Shown in pieces: positions 6,116 through 6,374 of a DNA stretch of 6,374 nucleotides. Under the pieces are notes generated by a model that searched no databases, was not told the origin of the DNA, and worked only from the letters and a program-made list of their open reading frames with translations. The stretch comes from Planctomycetota bacterium. GTDB taxonomy: Bacteria; Planctomycetota; SZUA-567; H5-PLA8; CALKMO01. Positions within the stretch are counted from its first letter, which is position 1. Every line of letters begins with the position of its first letter. The DNA lies in the NCBI GenBank assembly GCA_026417845.1, contig JAOACM010000269.1, forward strand, positions 1-6,374, written 5' to 3'. The position numbers were made by a program, and so were the translations under genes.

Positions 6116-6144
6116 ATTATAGGCAACCATACTTTGCGCAGCAA
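6116..6144 (-). promoter_or_regulatory. Sigma-70-type promoter of the AraC gene
   Basis: On the minus strand TTGCTG (6144-6139) and a perfect TATAAT (6121-6116) are separated by exactly 17 bases. Transcription would start near 6109, leaving a leader of about 33 bases before ATG 6076. This supports the shorter AraC start. Confidence 0.65.
6134..6144. promoter_or_regulatory. Small palindrome over the AraC -35 box
   Basis: TTGCGCAGCAA has TTGC/GCAA arms around three bases and covers the -35 hexamer of the AraC promoter. It could be an operator, for example for autoregulation, but it is short and AraC proteins often bind direct repeats instead. Confidence 0.25.
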
Positions 6145-6293
6145 TATTCGACAAATTTTCCGCAATGCCGGCCATTCATTCCCGCGTGCGTACAGGGTAT
6201 TAATAATGGAAGATTTCTTTCTCCACGGGGATGCTTCCCGCTTCCCCGTCGCCCAATGGGCGCCGGATGGCAACCAACGGGAGGGTATGGCGT

Positions 6294-6374
6294 ATGGATA
6301 AGGTCAGGATCGGATTCGTCGGGGTCGGAAACATGGGCCAGGCGGCCCATCTGCGGAACTACGTCCTGCTGAAG
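6294..6374 (+). CDS. Gfo/Idh/MocA-family oxidoreductase, N-terminus only
   Basis: Twenty-seven codons are visible before the window ends. They encode the first strand and turn of a Rossmann fold: VRIGFVGVGNMGQAAHLRNY, with the glycine motif GVGNMG that binds NAD(P). The following AAHLRNY is typical of Gfo/Idh/MocA dehydrogenases, which oxidise or reduce sugars, inositols and related compounds. ATG 6294 has GGGAGGG about nine bases upstream; an overlapping ATG at 6287 meets a stop after four codons. The gene diverges from the AraC regulator, a common arrangement for carbohydrate pathways. The substrate cannot be told from this fragment. Confidence 0.85.
   Translation, partial: MDKVRIGFVGVGNMGQAAHLRNYVLLK

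Larger units (their letters stand above)
6077..6293. promoter_or_regulatory. Divergent promoter region between regulator and oxidoreductase
   Basis: This 217-bp stretch separates two genes facing away from each other. It is locally AT-richer than the coding DNA. The minus-strand promoter at 6116-6144 is described separately. For the plus-strand gene a possible -10 is TATTAA (6198-6203), but no good -35 is seen upstream, as would suit a promoter that needs an activator. No confident AraC operator pair was found. Confidence 0.6.

Overview
The window is GC-rich bacterial DNA with long overlapping shadow ORFs. Six protein-coding genes can be supported. Five lie on the minus strand and fill most of the window; the sixth begins on the plus strand at the right edge. 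The AraC-type regulator diverging from a Gfo/Idh/MocA oxidoreductase, the SurA-like PPIase and the nucleoredoxin-like thioredoxin together suggest a PVC-type bacterium (Lentisphaerota or Kiritimatiellota), or another sugar-degrading lineage such as Hydrogenedentota. This placement is an inference from gene style only. No rRNA, tRNA, CRISPR array or recognisable transposase gene was seen.

Layout, right to left along minus-strand transcription. The divergent promoter region (6077-6293) separates the oxidoreductase (6294 onward) from the AraC regulator (5294-6076). The PPIase (3955-5292) starts one base after the regulator's stop, behind a strong ribosome binding site. A 340-bp gap (3615-3954) holds a candidate 43-codon ORF. 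Then comes an HprK-related P-loop kinase (2529-3614), followed by a 552-bp non-coding stretch (1977-2528) rich in repeats, with a 13-bp perfect inverted repeat and a hairpin. Next are a secreted thioredoxin-fold protein (1398-1976), a gap with a long imperfect palindrome (1130-1207), and a nucleotidyltransferase of the NTP_transf_5 type that runs off the left edge (1-1064).

How the genes may work together. HprK-related kinases and NTP_transf_5 nucleotidyltransferases are known to occur together, usually with a small PqqD-like peptide-binding protein, in systems thought to act on peptides, including some lasso-peptide and exosortase-linked clusters. Both partners are here, with a chaperone/PPIase and a thiol-disulfide protein between and beside them, but no PqqD-like protein is visible. 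The neighbouring sequence beyond the left edge is the obvious place for missing parts. The large gaps between genes argue against one tight operon, so shared function is a hypothesis. The AraC/oxidoreductase pair looks like an ordinary carbohydrate-responsive unit whose regulator happens to be translationally linked to the PPIase.
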